DNA of 64,000 nt from Tamarix chinensis (GCA_030549775.1 CM060171.1:7722289-7786288), one strand, 5' to 3'; positions 48,481 to 63,100 are shown, numbered from the stretch's first letter. Notes: generated from the sequence alone by a model not told the origin. Translations and numbers: made by a program.

Positions 48481-51400
48481 CGTTATCAGTACAATTAGCC
48501 TCTAATTTACCTCTTTTCCTTTTATGTTGTTCAGCATCTCCTTAGCACGATCTTTCAAAGATTAATGCCACTTTGTGTTTAGATTCAGCTTACCTCTTTC
48601 TATCAAATATCCAAGACTAATCTATAAATGACTACTCAATAAAGTTGATATTATTCGGGATGTTGGGCTACCCATAAGCAAATGACCATGGAGTTGGTGT
48701 CAAATTCAATTGATGCTTGATAGAAGGGAGTGTTCTATATTCATTAGTTATCATTCTATATGAATATGATTATTTTATGTCACATACGACTAACCTACCA
48801 TTTTTATTTATTGTGTGAGATCTCAAATTTTGTAGGCATATGAAAGGTTATATATGTGACATATTTTACAATCAAGCAAATTTTAACATCATCAATCCCC
48901 CTGCTTAATTTGTATTGATTAAGCACTTTAAAGAGGATTTATTATTATGGTTCTAGAATCGGTTTTGAACAAGAAAATCTTATTTTTAACTCCACCTTTA
49001 ATTTAATTGATAGTTTTATTAGTTTTGATTGTATATATTGATAATCTGTAATTTAATTTGATTACATGTATGATGATCTTCCTTTTAATTATAAGATGGA
49101 TGGTTGAGATAAATAACAGTAGAAGGTTAAAAGTCTCTTATTCAATAAACCCAAATTGGATATAATTTGATCAATTGAAAGATCAAAAGTGATGGATTGA
49201 CAGTTACATCACCCATCACCATATGAAGATCACCATCACTTGAGGATAATGGAAATGCATCTAAAGTGACAACATTAAAAAGATTACTTATATTTAAATG
49301 TGATGGATTGGCAGTCTCATCACCCTTCATCTTGTGCATGAAAGTGATGGATTGGAGGTCCCATCACCCATCACTAGATACATATCTCAATAGTTGAAGT
49401 TGATTAAAGAATACAATGCAAACCTCCATTACCCTAAATTAATGGAGGACCACTAAAAGTGGTTACATTTTTCCCACACACCCAATGTATGGATGGATGA
49501 TTGCACAAATATTGGTAGAAGCATGAAGCTCCCAAACAATTACATCATTTACAAGTATGTATTTGAAGTACAAAAGGATATGACACAATTGAGGTGGAAG
49601 CTACAAGCTTCACCTAATAATTAAATGGTCCTAAAGACCTTATACACAATTCAATCTTGAAGATCGAATGATCAAAAGGTAATAAGTACCTTATGTGCAA
49701 TTTAATCAAGGAGATCAAATAGTTAAAATTCTTTCAAGACTTATATAATACTGATAAAGAACATTGGATGGCATTAAATACCTCAAGTGCTTTTGATCCA
49801 AAAGATCAAACTATTTAATGGTTTATATACCCCCACATTAATTTTATTTGTGCACTTTCTATTTGTGCAATTTTAATTCTTGTAATTTAGTTTATGCAAT
49901 TTTAATCTTTATAATATTTAAAATATTTTTTTCTAATCACAAAGTAGTAATGATGCCTTTATGCATAATTTTTCAGTCACTTATTCATGAGACTATGCAC
50001 CTACTTTGTAATTAATAGCAGTAAAAACCTACCATAGTTAAGTCTCCGCCACCACCGTAGTGGTTAGAGTATTTACAATAGGTTTCCATTATATTATAGC
50101 TTTAGTGGGTAGAGATATTTTGATAGTTGAGGCCCAAAGCTTCTTATCTAATAAGTAGTTTGATGGTTGAAGCTTGAAGCTTTCCATTCAATTATTAGTG
50201 TAATGATTGAAACATGAAGTTTCTCATTTGATATAAGTAATTTAATGGTAGAGGTTAAATACTTCCCTTGTCATAAATTTGAATACGATCTAGAAGATCA
50301 ATTTATTCGATTGAAATGTTATTGTAAATTCTATTCTAAAGATAAAGTATTTTATGAGCTTAGAATTGACAAGAATGTGCATGTGTATGTGGTGTGATAA
50401 ACTTATTAAAGCGCTTCATGATTTAACAATTAGATAATAAAATTGTGTATGATATTGTACCTAAGTTCCTAAAAAACTTACTATAGTCTATAAGTATTTG
50501 GTGGTATTATTACCATCAAGATCGGCTAGAAGTAAGCCTGGGATAAATGTACAACACATGCATTTGGTATATTTGAAAAACCAAAAGGCCTCACTTACCA
50601 AAAGTTAGTAGACTATAAAAATTATCTTTGTGGCATGAGAATTGAGATCACATTAGTGCAGCAATGATAGAAGAGATCATTGAAACTTACATGAGTACCC
50701 ACTTAGAATCCTGAAGATTTTTGTTAATTGGTGATCTCACATGAATGACATATTATTCTTGGCAAATGTATAGCTGTGATAATGTAAGAAAATGCAAAAC
50801 TCTTATGTCCTTGATAAAATTCTAGTCGACACATGTGGGCCATTTTTACCATGCTATATAATAACACATCAATGTAAAGTCACATGTTATATTTTACAAC
50901 TTATATTATTGCATTGGTACAAAAGTGAATAGTCATCTAATTGGGATAAAATGCTATCAATGCTTCATGTTGGAAGCAAAATGACATGGTAGAGTCATTA
51001 ATTATGCATTTGCTTCATAGACCCTTTTTAGGGAGGTCTAGAAGTGATATGCTAATATGCATGCAATGATTTTTTATATGTGAAAATATCATAGCACATT
51101 ATCCCTTAAGTCATGTCAATTGAGATGAACATGATGCTTATTTTCAAAAAAAGAATGAGCCTTATTTGTTCCTACAATCCTCCAAGAATATGAAATTAAC
51201 CCACAAAGAAGGATAGAAATGTTTGTTTCCTAAGTCTTAGGGGAAGAGAAGAGGAGATTGAGATTATAAAGTAAGCAAGCACTTATAAGGCATCTTCTGT
51301 GAGCTTTGGACCTAAAGGAAAATCAAAGTGCACTTGATTATCTTTATGCTTTCTATATGTATCTTTAGCTACAAAATTTATGTTTGTTATGGTTAATAAA

Positions 51401-52209
51401 TTATAAAACCAATATGTGTTTTGAATAAAGTTCCAACTCGCATAGAAGTCTTTATGGTGACTTCAAATAAGTTAATGGCAAGTATGATACAAATATGATA
51501 TAAGTGTATAATATGGGTCTAAAGATTTAAACTCTCATAAGAGGAGTTATAATCCTTAAAAAAAATAGAAAAATTGCCACCATGAGTTAACATGTCTGTA
51601 TAGATAGAATATGATAATAAATTCCACCAAAAAATGAGATATCAATTAATTATCCTTACACTGGTGTAAGATAGTATGAGGCAAACATTGATAGTTTCTT
51701 TACCCAGAATCCTACAATTAATAATAGATAAAAGTAATAATTATTCTAGATTCATTAAGAAATATCATTAGATAAATTATTATTGAGTTGGAATAGTCAA
51801 ATTTATATGCTTAATGAGAGTGATTTGTATGGATAAAAAGTCCAACATTTAAAGGTGTCATATCAATTGACTATCAGTGAGTGTTTGTAAAGAAATAATT
51901 TAAAAGTCAATTTGGTGACGCGTGTCTTTGTACAAAAGCCAAGTTTTTGTCTCTGATAGAGTTTTTACTGGTGATGTTTTTGAACGTAAACATTATGAAA
52001 GTTTTCTTGTACATATAAACAGAATCATATGTAATATGACATATAAAGGAGATATACTAAGTTGATGGGAGAATATTATACTATTTTCCTTAGTCATAGT
52101 TTTTGTCTGATTGGCTTTCCCAGGCAAGGTTATTAATGAAGTAGTATTTTAGAGATGCACTCTTAAGGGAAAGTATTATAAATCTCAAAAGATGTACATC
52201 CAAGGGGGG
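48481..52209 (+). pseudogene. Remains of copia gag-pol
   Basis: The interior is heavily decayed, with stops in all frames. A stretch at about 50960-51040 (KQNDMVESLIMHLLHRPF) resembles the integrase QNGLAESLIKRL..RPL region of copia elements, and an LWHEN-like phrase near 50630 fits the pre-integrase domain. RT and RNase H cannot be read with confidence; the interior is shorter than in complete copia elements, so part is probably deleted. At 49189, 49300 and 49344 the phrase GTGATGGATTGxCAGT recurs, each time followed by CATCACCC. Confidence 0.65.
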
Positions 52210-52544
52210 TGTTGTAAATATCCTATTTACATATTGTAGATGAACAATGTATGATTATGCAATGTATTAGACCCTCGATGTAATACTCATACTATTACAT
52301 AAGTTGTAACAATTTTTCCATTATAATTCAACCTCCCAACTTTACGTATCATCTACCTCCTTTAATATTATATAACTCATTCTCGTAATGGATACAATAA
52401 GTATAGGTATTATATATATATATATAATATTATAAATTGTAAATGTAAAAGATGACTCATATGTATCAATGAAAATAAGAAGTTTCATTCTCCCTTCCTC
52501 TCTATGTTGTCATATATATATATGAATTTATCAATATTACAACA

Positions 52545-54101
52545 ACTACTTAATTATAAGATGCACAAACACTAGGCCTACATATAATTAAGCAAGAAAC
52601 AAATTAAGGTATATTGTTTAGCTAAAACTGTAGTGAGTGGGAACTTCACCACCTTGGAATTAGACCTAGAAAAGAATAAAAAAAATTAGCCATATATAAT
52701 TTATTTGATTAACCATATGATATATTGAAATAACATAATTTTTTTCGTACAAGGGAAGGGGAGACATGTATGTACTCTAAATAATTGAAGTTTGAGTATT
52801 ACTTCTTTTAATTTGTTTTAACTTTCATCTTGAGATTTTAATTATGTTAATATGTATGTATGTAATATTTTCCTTGCATGATCGAAGATTGACTAGTGTT
52901 GTAAAACTCCCTCCTACATGTAAAGATGAGGACTCCATATATGCATAGTATTATCAAGTAAAATGTTGATTCATAGGATGTCATACACAAGAGATAGAAA
53001 TAAAGTTAGTCACAACAACGGTCACACAATAAAAGAACTAGGGAAAGGTGGGTTGATGAAATCTCAATCAACCATGTATTAATTGATTTTTTTAAGGAGA
53101 ATATTTGATGCATCTAATTTTTTCAATAAATTAATTTATGGTATATTTAATTGATTATGTATACTATTTAATAGTAAAGCATAGGACCAAATAGTAGAAA
53201 TGACCTTATGGTGTATCGAATTATTTGGTTTTTATTGTTGGGGGGTTAAATAGTAATAATCTTATTAATACTATCTAAAGAGGATAAAATGATAGAACAT
53301 AACTCATATTGAGAATCAATAATCATATGCATATGTAAAGAACCGGATAATTAACTTATGCTTAATTATTTATTACTCCATATTTTTAAAATCTAATTTT
53401 TCGTAAGGTATTCTATTAACAAAGCTCATATTTTGTGTGTGTGTATATTCAAAATACTTTAAATGTACATCCAAGTTATGAGTTAAGTTGATGGTAGAAT
53501 TTTTCAATCAAGATAATTTAAAGCACATTATTTCATTTGAGATTTTTTTTTCACCTAGATAAAATTATGCTTCACAAAAATATTTAATAAAGTTGTTCCC
53601 ATGATCCTAATATATAGTTTTTTGATGATATTTGTAACACCTAAATATTTTCTAATGAATTTTTTTTGTTTTTATGTAGAATTATAATCATAAACTACTG
53701 GCTTTTATTACCACGTCTAGTATAAGTCTAGTTCATATTTTCCTTATACCATGTCTAAGGTTAAAATATTTATGATAATAAATTAAAACAAGAAAAAAAA
53801 TTAATTAGCATTAGACTTCAATATATGGAAGATAAGAATAGCATACGAACAAATAAAAAGAGATAGGAGGGAGAGAAAGAAAGAAAGAAAAAGTTATTTA
53901 GGGACATCTATGGATTCTCAAGATAATAAGGATTTGTCATACTTAGTAATGGAGCCTATTACAATATGTGTCTTTGATTATAATATTAATAATATGACTA
54001 ACAATAACAAGTGTACTTTGAGTAATTCTTGCAGATATGTAACATATATTCAAGGAGAAGATTCATACACTTCAAAATGTCAATATACTTAAGATTTCAT
54101 A
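52545..54101. other. Unassigned AT-rich DNA, includes duplicate copy 2
   Basis: 52775-52945 is the diverged partner of 43985-44150. A purine-rich (GAAA)n stretch at 53873-53890 precedes a 60-codon frame (53910-54092, starting MDSQDNKDLSYLVMEP) with no recognised domain. I do not call it a gene. Confidence 0.4.
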
Positions 54102-54706
54102 TGTTACAAGTTATTACAAGTCAAAGGGAGCTATTATGCATGGATGTCAAACTTACAAGTCAAGAAGACCTAGTTATCATTCTTATGTAAATTAGGGCTT
54201 TTGTTAGTTGTTTCCATATAATATTTAGCTATGTTTTTTTGTAAAAATTTTCCATTTTATTCATATACTATATGGGTTAGTGATATGCTATTGTTACTAG
54301 TTAGTGTGCTAGTTATCCATGTGTGTATTACCTTACCTACCTTAGTGTACTATTTAGAAAATTATGACTCCCTATATAAGGCATGGTCAACAGACATTAT
54401 CACATATAAGTCGAATATATTGAAATCTAATACAAGTATTACACTTGGATATCTTCTCTCTTTTGTGAGTGAAATTTCTAACTAAGGCTACTTGATGTAA
54501 TACTAGATAGAGTGCTTTGAATGTGTTATTAAATAAAAATTCAAAGGTATCTTCTTAATTGAATTATTCCTTGAATATTTATTGAATATTCATACCATTC
54601 CTTAAATCTTTCTTGAATATTCTCCTTATTCTTCTTCGTCTTCAAACCACCAAATCATCTTACTTTTTCTATCCTTCAAATCTTTAATATCCTAAGACGA
54701 TTTACA
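54102..54706 (+). repeat. 5' LTR of the gypsy element (predicted)
   Basis: Bounded by TG..CA and an adjacent primer site. TATA-like CTATATAAGGC at 54373-54383. The partner LTR is outside the window, so the left boundary cannot be confirmed by alignment. Confidence 0.6.
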
Positions 54707-55439
54707 CCATTTTTGGTATCAAATTCAGGTTGGTTGCTTCTATCATTCGAATAGCCAACCTATATTTAATTTTCTTTTATTTTATTCATCCATGCAAACA
54801 CATGCAAATGCATGCAAACTTAAGAAGGTCGACCTACTTAACTTTTCTTCAAACTTCTCTTTGAATCTTCAACCCCTCAAGTTGAAGAAACTCAACCTCC
54901 TCGTGATATTTCCCTCCAAGTGCACCGAATATCTTTTGAATATTCAATACCAACTTCATCCATCAAAATTTTGAAACACAACATCTTCAGTTTCTCCTTC
55001 TTTTCCTAATTGTATTCAAAACTTAATTCATCTTCACACTATATTTAGGTGTTCTTGATCATCTTGTAAGCAAGAAGAATTTCACAATTCCTTCGACACC
55101 ATTCGAACATTACTTTGATTAGCAATCTCTTTTTCTTATCTTAGCATTCATTCACTCACAAGAAGATTACTTGAACCATTATTTGGGTTCTAGTCGACTT
55201 CATTCAAGACTTCATTTGTGACTTCCCTTGTGCAAGACTCAAACATCACCCTACATGAAGAATCCTTCATCCTACATCAAGAATTGGTGGTAATCCACTC
55301 ATCCAATTCCTTTTCATTACTACTTCATCTCCATGACCAAGAAGCTTCTAAGATTCTTGAAACTCCACCAAGAAGCCATCAAGAACCAACATTAAGCAGC
55401 AAACACACATTATCAAGGTTTTTTTCAACAAGAATAATA

Positions 55440-56990
55440 GCTATGGGTGAAGAAGTTTCCATGAAAGCTATCTTTCAAACTCTTCAAAGACTTACAGCTA
55501 GTGTCCATGCTACCAACGCACAACTTCAGCAACTTCCTTCCATTTAAAGCCAACTCCAAAGGTTGGATATGAGAGTATCCAAACAAGATACACTCCAAAA
55601 CATGCACAACACCATGGATGCCACCAATTATTGAGTAGAATACATGATGAGGTGATATGTCCAAGTTTGATGTGGACACATAAATAATCAAATGGAGTAT
55701 GAAGAAAGGTAGAATAAGAATGTCTCTAATGATTTCAACTACAATGACAAGGCCATGCAAATAACTAATGAAGGTATAATCCTATTGAAAACAAAGGTAT
55801 CAAGCTCAACATCCCTAATTTCTATGGTGAATTAGATGTAGAATTATATTTGAATGGTTGCATGAAATAGAAGCTATTTTTGAATTTAGAGAGTATGATG
55901 ATGAACATAGATGTAATTTAACAACTCTCAAATTTAAAATTTTTTCTAGGGTTTGGAATGATAATCTCAAGATGAATCATTAAATATAAGAAAAAAGTAA
56001 AATCAAGTCATGGGAGAAATTGAAAAACACCTAAGGAAGAAATTTATCTTTAGAGAGTATGAACAAGAGATGTACATCAAATTAAATACTCTTAGTCAAA
56101 GATTACTTAGTGTAGAATAATACACTAGGGAATTTGAAATAATGGAACTCTTGTAAGAAAGAAAAGAAAAAAAGGTATGCTAGATACTTATATGGCCTTA
56201 ATAACTTGATTAGAGAAAAAGTTAAAATATTTGCCTATGATTCTCTTGATAATTTGATTTAGTTATCTTTAAAATTTGAAAGACAAACTAATTCTACCAA
56301 TGCCTATGCTAAAACAATTGTTTGGACTTCTACATTGACCAAAAAGAATTCAAATGTATCTACTTCAAAATATGGGACACATGTATCTTCAACTAATGAT
56401 AAATAATAAATAAATAAAACACAAACACACACACACACTCAACCATAACCGAGATGAAAAAGGCAAAAATAAGGTGAATGAGATGTCTAATAAGCAATGT
56501 TTTAAATAAGGATATGTTCATTTTTCTAGAGAATTTCCTGACCAAAAATTTTGACCTTAAATGAAATAGAAGGCATGGAACCATATGATGATAATGATGA
56601 CCTAGAGACCGAATCTAATGATGATACCTTAAGTATGTATGAAGAATATGGTAATCCATGTTTTGTACACAAAATGGGATAAGATTTTTAAAACTAAGTG
56701 TAGAATTGGTGATAAGGTTTGTAGAGTCAGCATAGATATTGATTCATGTACTAATGTTGCTAGTGAAATGATGGTTAAGAAACTAGTGTTAGTGAATAAT
56801 AATCATCCTAAACCATATTCATTATGATGTCTTAATAAGGAAAAAGGCACTAGAGTATATAAGTAAACCCTAATTATTTTTATTAGTGACTATCATGATG
56901 AAGTATCATGTGATGTATTGCCTATGGATGCTTGTGGTATTTTACTTGGAAAACTGTGGCAATATGATAGAAATTTAATTCATGATGGTG
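55440..56990 (+). pseudogene. gypsy gag and protease remnants
   Basis: The start region ATGGGTGAAGAAGTTTCC at 55443 opens a gag-like N-terminus. The gag core at 55800-56290 shows broken pieces such as WEKLKKHLRKKF-like and LYGLNNLI-like phrases across stops. The protease region (56690-56990) has SIDIDSCTNVASEMMVKKL, resembling the gypsy aspartic-protease text around DxGSCxNVAS, but with aspartate in place of the glycine before serine. Frames shift repeatedly, so no product is possible. Confidence 0.75.
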
Positions 56991-57058
56991 TGACTAATGA
57001 ATAAAATATGCTTAAAGATAAAAAGAAGTATTAATTAAAACCATATCAATGTGATCAT

Positions 57059-58495
57059 ATGAAACTTATCGAGACTAAGAATATTTTATTCTTATCTGAA
57101 AAAGATATGATTAATTGCATCGAGGACAAGGGTGCTTGCTATTCTTTACTGGTAAAAGAATCTCAATTTGGGGAGAACAATTCCAACCTTAATAGATTAA
57201 TTGATGAATATAATGATGTATTTCTTGATGACTTACCTCATGGACTACTACCTATTAGAGGTGTAGAGGATGTTATAGATTTAACTACTAGAATGCCTTT
57301 GCCTAATAAACCTGCCTATAGATGTAATCCACAAGAAGCTAAGGAATTGCAAAGACAAATACAAGAACTAGTAGATAAAGGTTATGTGAGTAAAAGTATG
57401 AGTCCTTGTTGTGTACTTGCCTTGCTAGTTCCTAAGAAATATGGTACTTAGAGAATGTGCATAGATTCTAGAGTTGTAAATAATATAAATTTCAAGTGTA
57501 TATTTTCTATGCTTAAACTTGATGAAATTTGTAGTGCACGTGTGTTTTCTAAAATTGACTAAAAAAGTGGTTATTATAAAATGAGAATTAGGAAAGAGGA
57601 TGAATGGAATACGTCCTTTAAAACTAAATATGGTCTTTATGAATTTATTGTTATACCTTTTGGATTGTGTAATGCACCTAGTTCTTTCATGAGATTGATG
57701 AATGAAATTATTTTTTCTTTCCTAGGAAACTTTATTGTAGTTTATTTGGATGACATACTTGTATATAGTAAGAATGATAATGATCATATTTTATATATAA
57801 GAAAAGTATTTTATAAACTAAGGGAAACAAAACTATATGGAAAATTAGAAAAATGTGAATTTATGCTTCCAAGTATAGTTTTTCTTAGTTATATTATTAG
57901 TGGCAAGGGTATTAAATTTGATCCTACTTGGATACGAGCTATTAAAGAGTGGTCTATTCTCAAGGATATTCACCAAGTGAGAAGCTTTTATGGATTAGCT
58001 AGTTTATATAGGATATTTAATAATGATTTTTCTACTATAGTTGCACCAATTACTCAACTCATAAAAAAAAGGAGAATTTAATTTTGGAAAGGAAGCCACT
58101 AGAGCCTTTGATATCCTCAAGGTAAATTGTGCAATGCTCATGTCTTATCTACTCCTAATTTTTACATACTTTTCGATGTAATTGGTGATGCTAGCAAGGT
58201 AGGGCTAGGAGTTCTTTCACAAGAAAAAAGACATATTGCATACTTTAATGAAAAAAATAAATAGAGATAAATTAAAGTATTCAACATATGATAAGGAATT
58301 ATTTGCCATCATATGTAGCTTAGAGACAATGACTCATTCTTTGAGGCATAAACCCTTTGTAAAACATTTTGATTAGGAGAGTTTTAAATATTTACATGGT
58401 CAAAAGAAAATAAATCCTAGACATGCAAAGTGAATAATTTTTTTACAATCCTTTGCGTTCTTTTTCAAACACTTAGATGGAAAAGAAAATGTAGT
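57059..58495 (+). pseudogene. gypsy reverse transcriptase and RNase H, inactivated
   Basis: RT runs from about 57160 to 58080. It shows PNKPAYRCNPQEAKELQRQI, SPCCVLALLVPKKYGT, then a TAG stop at 57449 where tryptophan is usual, and a second stop at about 57558. The second half is clean: FKTKYGLYEFIVIPFGLCNA, the catalytic YLDD at 57743-57754, and FYGLASLYRIF. RNase H (58082-58495) is frameshifted but readable: DASKVGLGVLSQEKRHIAYF, YDKELFA-like and the final GKENVV. LTR G interrupts immediately after. Confidence 0.9.
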
Positions 58496-59342
58496 TGAAA
58501 TACCCCCAAAATCCTAATTTTAGAAATTTGGTAAAATAAGGATTTATTAAAAAAAATTAATTAAATAAATTATTTTATTAAAATAAAAGAGAGTAATTAG
58601 GGTAAAATCAAGAGGAAATTTATAAAAAAATTTAATTCAGAAAAATTAGGGTGTTTTGCTAATTAAAATGGAATTTAGAAAAAATCTCTCAAAAATCCTA
58701 AATTAACCTAAAAAAGGAATTTAATTATTATTTTATTAAAATATTATTATTTTTAAATATCCCAAAATACCAAAATATTATAAATACCCCAACCCACCTA
58801 TTTTCCTTTTTCCTTTTCTTTTTTTTCCTCTCTTCTTCCTTTCCTTTCATTTTTCTTCTTTTCCTCTCCTTCTTTTCTTTTTTCTCCTTCCCTCCCCCGA
58901 CCTGGGCCAACCCAGCCCTACGGCCCAATTCCCCTCCTTTCCTCCTGCACGGCCCAAACCCGAGTCACACCTTTCTTCCCCCCCCCCCGGCCGGTCCGAT
59001 TTCCCCCATCCTATTTTCTTTCTTTTCTTCCTAGACCGCCGGTCCAGCCTCCTCCTCCTTCTTCTTCTTCTTCCCCGATGCCGACCTGCAACCCTGTTTT
59101 TCGCTGGCCACCACCGCACACTATCCTTCCCCTCTCTCGCCCATCATTTTCTTTCACCATTTTGACCCAACCAACCTTCTCTTCTCTCATGTGTGCCTTA
59201 CCCTTTCATTTTCTCCTCTCCCCTTGACCTAGTCGCCCCTGCCATAGTAGAACCGCGCCGCCTACCGCCACCAGCCAGCGTGCCTGGCACTTGCACCCCC
59301 CTCTTGTCCTCTTCCCCCTATCTTTTACCCCTCCAATTGGCC

Positions 59343-59350
59343 TATAAATA
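59343..59350 (+). promoter_or_regulatory. TATA box of LTR G
   Basis: CCTATAAATACCCCATAGG, nearly identical in context to the box in LTR B. Confidence 0.6.
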
Positions 59351-59819
59351 CCCCATAGGCAGCCTTGATCGAGCTTTTGATTTTGCAACCTAGAAAATCT
59401 CTCCTTTGCGCCACCTCCCGATTAGACGCCCGTTCCATCACCGCCTACCATTGTCGTCCCCCGCTCCGCCCACATAATTGCTCCCTACAACACCCTCTAC
59501 CAAACTAAGCCTCCCTCTTCCCTCGGTTTATCCTGCACGAGCCACCCCAACCATGTAAATTCCCCCTCTCGACCAGCCCATCATCAACCCCCACTGCCCT
59601 TCGCACCACCGTCCACCACCACCACCACCTCAACTTCCACCCTCACTCTCCCTCTCCTATTCCCAACACTCAAATATTCCTCTCTTCTCCCTCCATCGCC
59701 GTTTCCGCCACCCTCGTGCGCCATCGCCGGTGCCGCCACCATCCCTAGGTGGTACTCTAACCTTCCCAACCCCTAAACCCATTTTATACAAGTATTAGCT
59801 ATTTTTAATAGTATTAATG

Positions 59820-59875
59820 GTATTATCCATATTATTATTATTATTATCATTATTACTACTACTATTATTATTATA

Positions 59876-59928
<53 letters not shown>

Positions 59929-60127
59929 CATCATTATTATTGTTGTTGTTGTTGGTGGTGGTGGTGGTGGTGGTGGTGGTGTTGGTGTTGGTGTTGCTAA
60001 TGTTAGTACTAATACTACTATGACTATTACTTAACCTTACTTCAGAATTTTCCTAACCTATAATAATAATAATATTGTTATTATTAATGGTCTACAACTT
60101 TAGTGTTATTATGATTATGATTATTAT
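59820..60127 (+). repeat. Trinucleotide arrays of LTR G
   Basis: (TAT)n followed by (TTG)n and about 14 GGT units at 59953-59995. Confidence 0.9.
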
Positions 60128-63100
60128 TGTTTTATTTTATTTTTGGTAAGTAATAAGAGCTTCATTAATTACCAAAGAAGGAGAAGAACATCAAACAGAC
60201 AGAAAACTTATTTATAAAGAAAAACTAAACAAACCTATCTAATGAATCCAACAAGACAAGCCATTTACCCTTATTTTTTATGGAGGAAATCTTGATGAAG
60301 ATTTGAAGGATAATCTCATGAGCCACTTTTTTAACCAAGGGAAATTTATCTTGGAAAATAGATAATTTTCTAGCCTGCCAAATCTTATAGATAATAGCAG
60401 CAATCATCATACGCATAATATCATGTTCACCCCTTCTGTATTTTCTCCTTTGGGTACTCCAACTTTGGAATTGGTCCTAAGTATTGAGAGGAGGAGCAAT
60501 GCCAAGCCATTTACACATAATTCTCTAGAGCTCATGGGCAAAAGGATAGAGCATAAAAAGATGATTAAAATCTTCAAGCTCCCTAGTACAAATACCACAA
60601 TAAGTTTCATTTGTGACACCCCACTTTCCCAACCTGTCTCTAGTAAGTAAGGTCTTCCTACATAACAGCCAAGAGACGAATTTACGTCTAGGAGGACTAG
60701 GATGCTTCCAAACCAGATTGTGCCAAGGTTTACTATTACCTTGGGGCCTAATAATATCATACACTCTGCAGGTATTATATACCTCATCAGTGAATACACA
60801 GCCCTATTGGAATAAATGAAGAAGAAGATATCTAAGAAGCATGATTTTTTTCTAAAAATCCAGGATTGGTTAGAGTGACACTGCAGATTAGTCAAATGAG
60901 CCCCTTTGATGTAGTAGCCAAGCACCCATTTGATCCAAAGAATTTCCTTATTACACACCACCTGCCACAACCTCTTTCCCATAGCATTAATGTTCCAATG
61001 TAAGATATTTTTCAGGCCTAAAACTCCTTCCCTGAAGGGGAGATAGATCTAGTGCCAAGAGACTAAGGATTTATTTAAACCTGAATCAATGCCAGACCAT
61101 AAGAAGATCCTGCAAATTCTAACATAAGCAATAACCTTTTTGGGGAGAATGAAAACCTGAGTCCAAAAATTCTAAATGCCAAATAAGACTGATTTGATTA
61201 ACCATATTCTACCAGAATAGCTAAGGTGTTTGTTAGTCCAAAGGAGGATTCTAGCAAAAAGAGAATCAATCAGAGGATAAAAATGAGAGATACCCAACCA
61301 AGAATATTCAAGAGGTACACCCAGGTATCTGAAAGGGAAAGATACTTCTTCACACTTCAGAATATCCAAAATATGAGTTTTCACAGACAAAGATACCCCT
61401 ACCATATAATTTGAGCTCTTAGAGGGATTAGCTTTCAATCTAGTATAAAGAGCAAATTCTTCCAGCTTCTATTCAATAAGAGATGCTAAGTACACATCAC
61501 CTCTAGTAAAAAGTAGCAAGTCATCAGCAAAACACAGGTTAATAATCTTGAATTTGTTGCAGCCATGGTGTCCAAGGAACTTACTATCATTCCACAACTA
61601 TTGCAAATCCCAATGAAAATATTCCATAGCAATAACAAAGAGATAGGGAGATAAAGGGTCTCCCTATCTGAGTCCTCTCTTGTAGTAAATGGATAGGTCA
61701 GGGAACCATTCACATTAAAAGAAACTCTAACAAAAGTCATACATGCCATAACCACCTCAGTGAAATGATAGGGAAAACCAAAGGCCAAGAGAGTATGATG
61801 CAAGAAGGACCATCCCAGAGAATCATAAGCTTTTTGGATATCTATTGTAACCATCATCCTAGGATAAATAGACTTACGTTTATAATGCTTAATTAGTTCA
61901 GTAGCCATAAGCACATTATCTCCTAGATTTTGACCCTTAACAAAAGCAGCTTGAGAGCCTCCAACAATAAAATGCAGCACTTTTTTAATTCTGTTAGCCA
62001 AGACTTTGGAAAAAAAAATTATAAAAGACATTACGGCAGGTTATAGGTCTGAAATTCTTGACCTTTGAGGCTCCACTATTCTTAGGAATGAGGGTGATGG
62101 TTGTCTTATTAAACTAACTAAGAATCCTCTTTGAATACCAAAAATCAGCAAAAGCATCAACTTTATCATTACCAAGAATAGGCCAGGTTTGTTTGAAGAA
62201 GAAAGGATTATATCCATCTAGGCCAGGGGTTGTCAAGTTTCCCATAGAAAAAAGGGTAGACTTAACCTCTTCAACAGTAGGTCGAGCAAGAAGAATTTTC
62301 CTTTGTTCTGAAGATAATATAGGGCCCTGGTTACATGCTGCAAGATTGATAGGCTTGAGTTCAGCAGAAGAAGAACCAAGCAACTTTTTATAAAAATTCA
62401 TTATCTCGGCCTTAATATATTCATCCTGCACAAGGACTTGATTATGATCATTAACTAGCTGAGAAACCCTATTCTGATATCTCCTCCCCTAAAGATTAGC
62501 ATAGAAAATTTTATTATTATGGTATCCCAATATAACAAACTGGATATGTGCCTTTTTCTGAAGGAATCTCTCTTCATCTCTAGCTTTATTCTCCCAATCT
62601 AGTATGGCCTCTTTTTCATTGTTAATACAGTCTTGGTCAAAAGGATGATGAGACAAGTCAGTAATTTTCTCCTGCCAAAACTGATAGGTAAGAGTAAGCT
62701 TCTGTGTTACATTTCCACATTGAATGGCATTGAATTTTTTAAGTTCAACCTTCAACATTCTGAGTTTTTTCATACACATATAGGCCTTTGATCCCTACAA
62801 TTTCACCTACCAAACACTTCTAACCAGGTCAAAGAAACCCTCCTTCTTAACCCAAAAGTTGAAAATTTTAAAAGGTTTAATTCCTCCTGGCTGGATCACC
62901 TTTAAAGAGACAATCAGGGCATGGTGATCAGAAACAGGATGATGGATCGTATTAATAGTAGTAACAAGGAAAATATCCATCCACTCATTATTACCAACAC
63001 CCCTGTCCAGCCTACTGTAGATCTTGGAACCAATTTCTTGTCTGTTAGTCCAAGTAAACCAGGTCCCAAAAGAAGGTAAGTCTCCAAGCCCACAATCTTA

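Larger units (their letters stand above)
54102..58495 (+). mobile_element. Ty3-gypsy (chromovirus-like) element, 5' portion, cut by LTR G
   Basis: The probable LTR is 54102-54706, starting TGTTACAAGTTATTACAAG and ending TTTACA, with a CTATATAAGGC TATA box at 54373. TTTTGGTATCAAATTCAGG follows at 54710, a variant of the initiator-Met tRNA primer site TGGTATCAGAGC. Gag, protease, RT and RNase H remnants follow in order on the + strand. The element breaks at the RNase H end (a GKENVV-like phrase) where LTR G is inserted. Integrase and the 3' LTR lie beyond the window. Confidence 0.85.

Noticed and set aside
53910..54092. 60-codon frame MDSQDNKDLSYLV
   Set aside because: Short, AT-rich, no domain and no promoter signal beyond a purine tract. 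Not enough to call a gene.
54231..54485. Hydrophobic 84-codon frame that looks like a membrane protein
   Set aside because: It lies entirely within the predicted gypsy LTR, across its TATA box.
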